Assembly: GCA_005240105.1 (NCBI GenBank)
Contig: SBAT01000007.1
Span: 1 to 24,211, forward strand
Reading direction: 5' to 3'
DNA length: 24,211 nucleotides
Source of the DNA: Chloroflexota bacterium
GTDB taxonomy: Bacteria > Cyanobacteriota > Vampirovibrionia > Obscuribacterales > Obscuribacteraceae
This document shows positions 23,498 through 24,211 of the stretch, piece by piece. A model generated the notes under the pieces. The model had not been told where the DNA came from and ran no database searches. It was given only the letters and a program-made list of their open reading frames with translations. How positions within the stretch are numbered: the stretch's first letter is position 1; each line of letters opens with the position of its first letter. The position numbers and the translations under genes are program-made.

Positions 23498-23836
23498 ATG
23501 ACATCTATGTTCGAGCAGCCGATGGTCAAGCTTTTGAGAATCTTGTCGCCTACTATTAGTTGGCTAGATTCTAGAGGATCGGTTGAGGTTGCGGACGTTC
23601 CCACCGACCATTTGGAAGCCATTAAACAACTGGAGCGTATAGGCGTAGTTCACAAGCGTAACAACCGTTGCTATGAATTGCAAAAGATTCGCTTGAAAAA
23701 ACTCATGGGCAGCATGGGCATCAATACCCTCATACCCCTTGATCCAACTCCTTCACCAACAGTTACTCAGGTAGCACCGACAATTGAAATGCCTGAATCA
23801 AATATACCGGTGCCTGTAAATTCTGAACTGAACTAA
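23498..23836 (+). CDS. Small protein of unknown function
   Basis: This is a 112-residue protein. The ATG at 23498 has an excellent ribosome site (GGAGGAG, 6 bases away); the open frame further upstream is unlikely to be translated. The N-terminal part (residues 5-75: MFEQPMVKLLRILSPTISWL ... EAIKQLERIGVVHKRNNRCYEL) looks like a small helical or winged-helix-like domain, with basic residues in QLERIGVVHKRNNR that could touch nucleic acid. The last 35 residues are Pro/Thr-rich and probably disordered. I do not recognise a family. The next gene, mutS2, starts about 8 bases after its stop, so the two may be co-expressed. Confidence 0.65.
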   Translation: MTSMFEQPMVKLLRILSPTISWLDSRGSVEVADVPTDHLEAIKQLERIGVVHKRNNRCYELQKIRLKKLMGSMGINTLIPLDPTPSPTVTQVAPTIEMPESNIPVPVNSELN

Positions 23837-23844
23837 TAACGACC

Positions 23845-24211
23845 TTGGTAAGCACAAGGCAAGATTGTCGCACTCGCACACTTCGCGCTCTTGAGTGGGA
23901 CAGGCTTAAGACTTTGCTGGCTGCCGAAGCGCATACAGACAACGGACGTGAGCTCTGTTTAGCGCTTATGCCTTACTCCGGATTGAGTGTCTGCCAGGTA
24001 CTACTGGACGAAACAAAAGAAGCAGCAAGCCTGATTGAAGTAAGGTCCGGTTTCAATTTTGAAAGTTTGCCAAATCTCGATGAGACCATTCATCGCCTGA
24101 AGGCAAAAGCATCGTTATCAGGACAAGAGCTTGCCGGAGTCAAACAAACACTTACGGCAACAAGACTTACTCGTTCCAGCTTGTCCCTTTTGGACAAGCA
24201 AAGTTTTCCAC
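23845..24211 (+). CDS. mutS2: N-terminus of MutS2 (cut by window edge)
   Basis: The frame is open from TTG 23845 to the window end (122 codons). The start of the MutS2 core is recognisable: TLRALEWDRLKTLLAAEAHTD (residues 12-32 in this numbering; family form TLRVLEFDKVLELLA), then GRELCLALMPYSGL and LLDETKEAASLIE, the typical first helices. MutS2 is a MutS-like ATPase/endonuclease that in Bacillus acts on collided ribosomes and in other bacteria limits recombination. The ATPase and Smr domains would lie outside the window. No clear ribosome site precedes the TTG, so the exact start is uncertain, and translation may be coupled to the small gene just upstream. Confidence 0.85.
   Translation, partial: MVSTRQDCRTRTLRALEWDRLKTLLAAEAHTDNGRELCLALMPYSGLSVCQVLLDETKEAASLIEVRSGFNFESLPNLDETIHRLKAKASLSGQELAGVKQTLTATRLTRSSLSLLDKQSFP

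Noticed and set aside
1..24211. tRNA genes, CRISPR arrays, riboswitches, insertion sequences
   Set aside because: Reading the short gaps between genes on both strands showed no cloverleaf-like pattern, no regularly spaced repeats and no transposase or integrase motifs.

Overview
This 24.2 kb window is a densely coded bacterial chromosome segment of moderate GC. No tRNA, rRNA, CRISPR array, transposase or prophage gene is visible. Gene content (MurT-type Mur ligase, class A-like NAD kinase, cyanobacterial-looking alanyl-tRNA synthetase, MutS2, gamma-class carbonic anhydrase, many TPR, secreted and CHAP-like proteins of unknown role) with no photosynthesis gene suggests a non-photosynthetic relative of cyanobacteria (Melainabacteria/Vampirovibrionia, perhaps Obscuribacterales). 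That placement is an inference from gene style and was not tested by phylogeny.

Region 1 (1-3421, minus strand) is an accessory block of exported proteins. It holds a small Ser/Cys/Pro-tailed secreted protein, a 441-residue secreted protein with Ig-like and beta-rich domains, a 390-residue paralogue carrying a Cys/Pro/Lys-rich insert, and the N-terminus of a fourth exported protein cut by the window edge.

Region 2 (3545-6009, plus) is a tight three-gene unit: a YbjN-like protein, an inositol-monophosphatase-family enzyme and ribonuclease D. The first two lie in the same frame separated by one TAG, and the second has no ordinary start codon at its expected N-terminus.

Region 3 (6006-11633, minus) holds alaS-rnhA-ilvE, then a papain-like/CHAP-type predicted amidase and a four-helix membrane protein behind their own strong promoter.

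Region 4 (11808-14087, plus) is an NAD kinase translationally adjacent to murT. It ends at a bidirectional terminator shared with a convergent exported TPR protein. No gatD lies beside murT.

Region 5 (15204-17999) begins with a GC-rich intergenic island containing an inverted repeat. It is followed by a gamma carbonic anhydrase that looks leaderless, a trypsin/HtrA-like protease without signal peptide, and a convergent exported alpha/beta hydrolase.

Region 6 (18000-24211) holds carB (without carA), an NADPH-dependent FMN reductase-like protein, a complete mqsRA toxin-antitoxin operon with a visible promoter and operator, deoC, a small unknown gene and the start of mutS2.

No gap between genes exceeds 300 bases. 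The longest are 15204-15399 (GC-rich island and promoters), 17817-17999 (two palindromes and a candidate promoter), 11634-11807 (alaS leader plus a divergent upstream region), 1457-1619 (nothing beyond a possible -10 element) and 22566-22718 (mqsRA operator, deoC promoter). Most of the window is housekeeping. The parts most likely to be undescribed are the exported paralogue cluster, the YbjN/IMPase junction and the CHAP-like/membrane protein pair.
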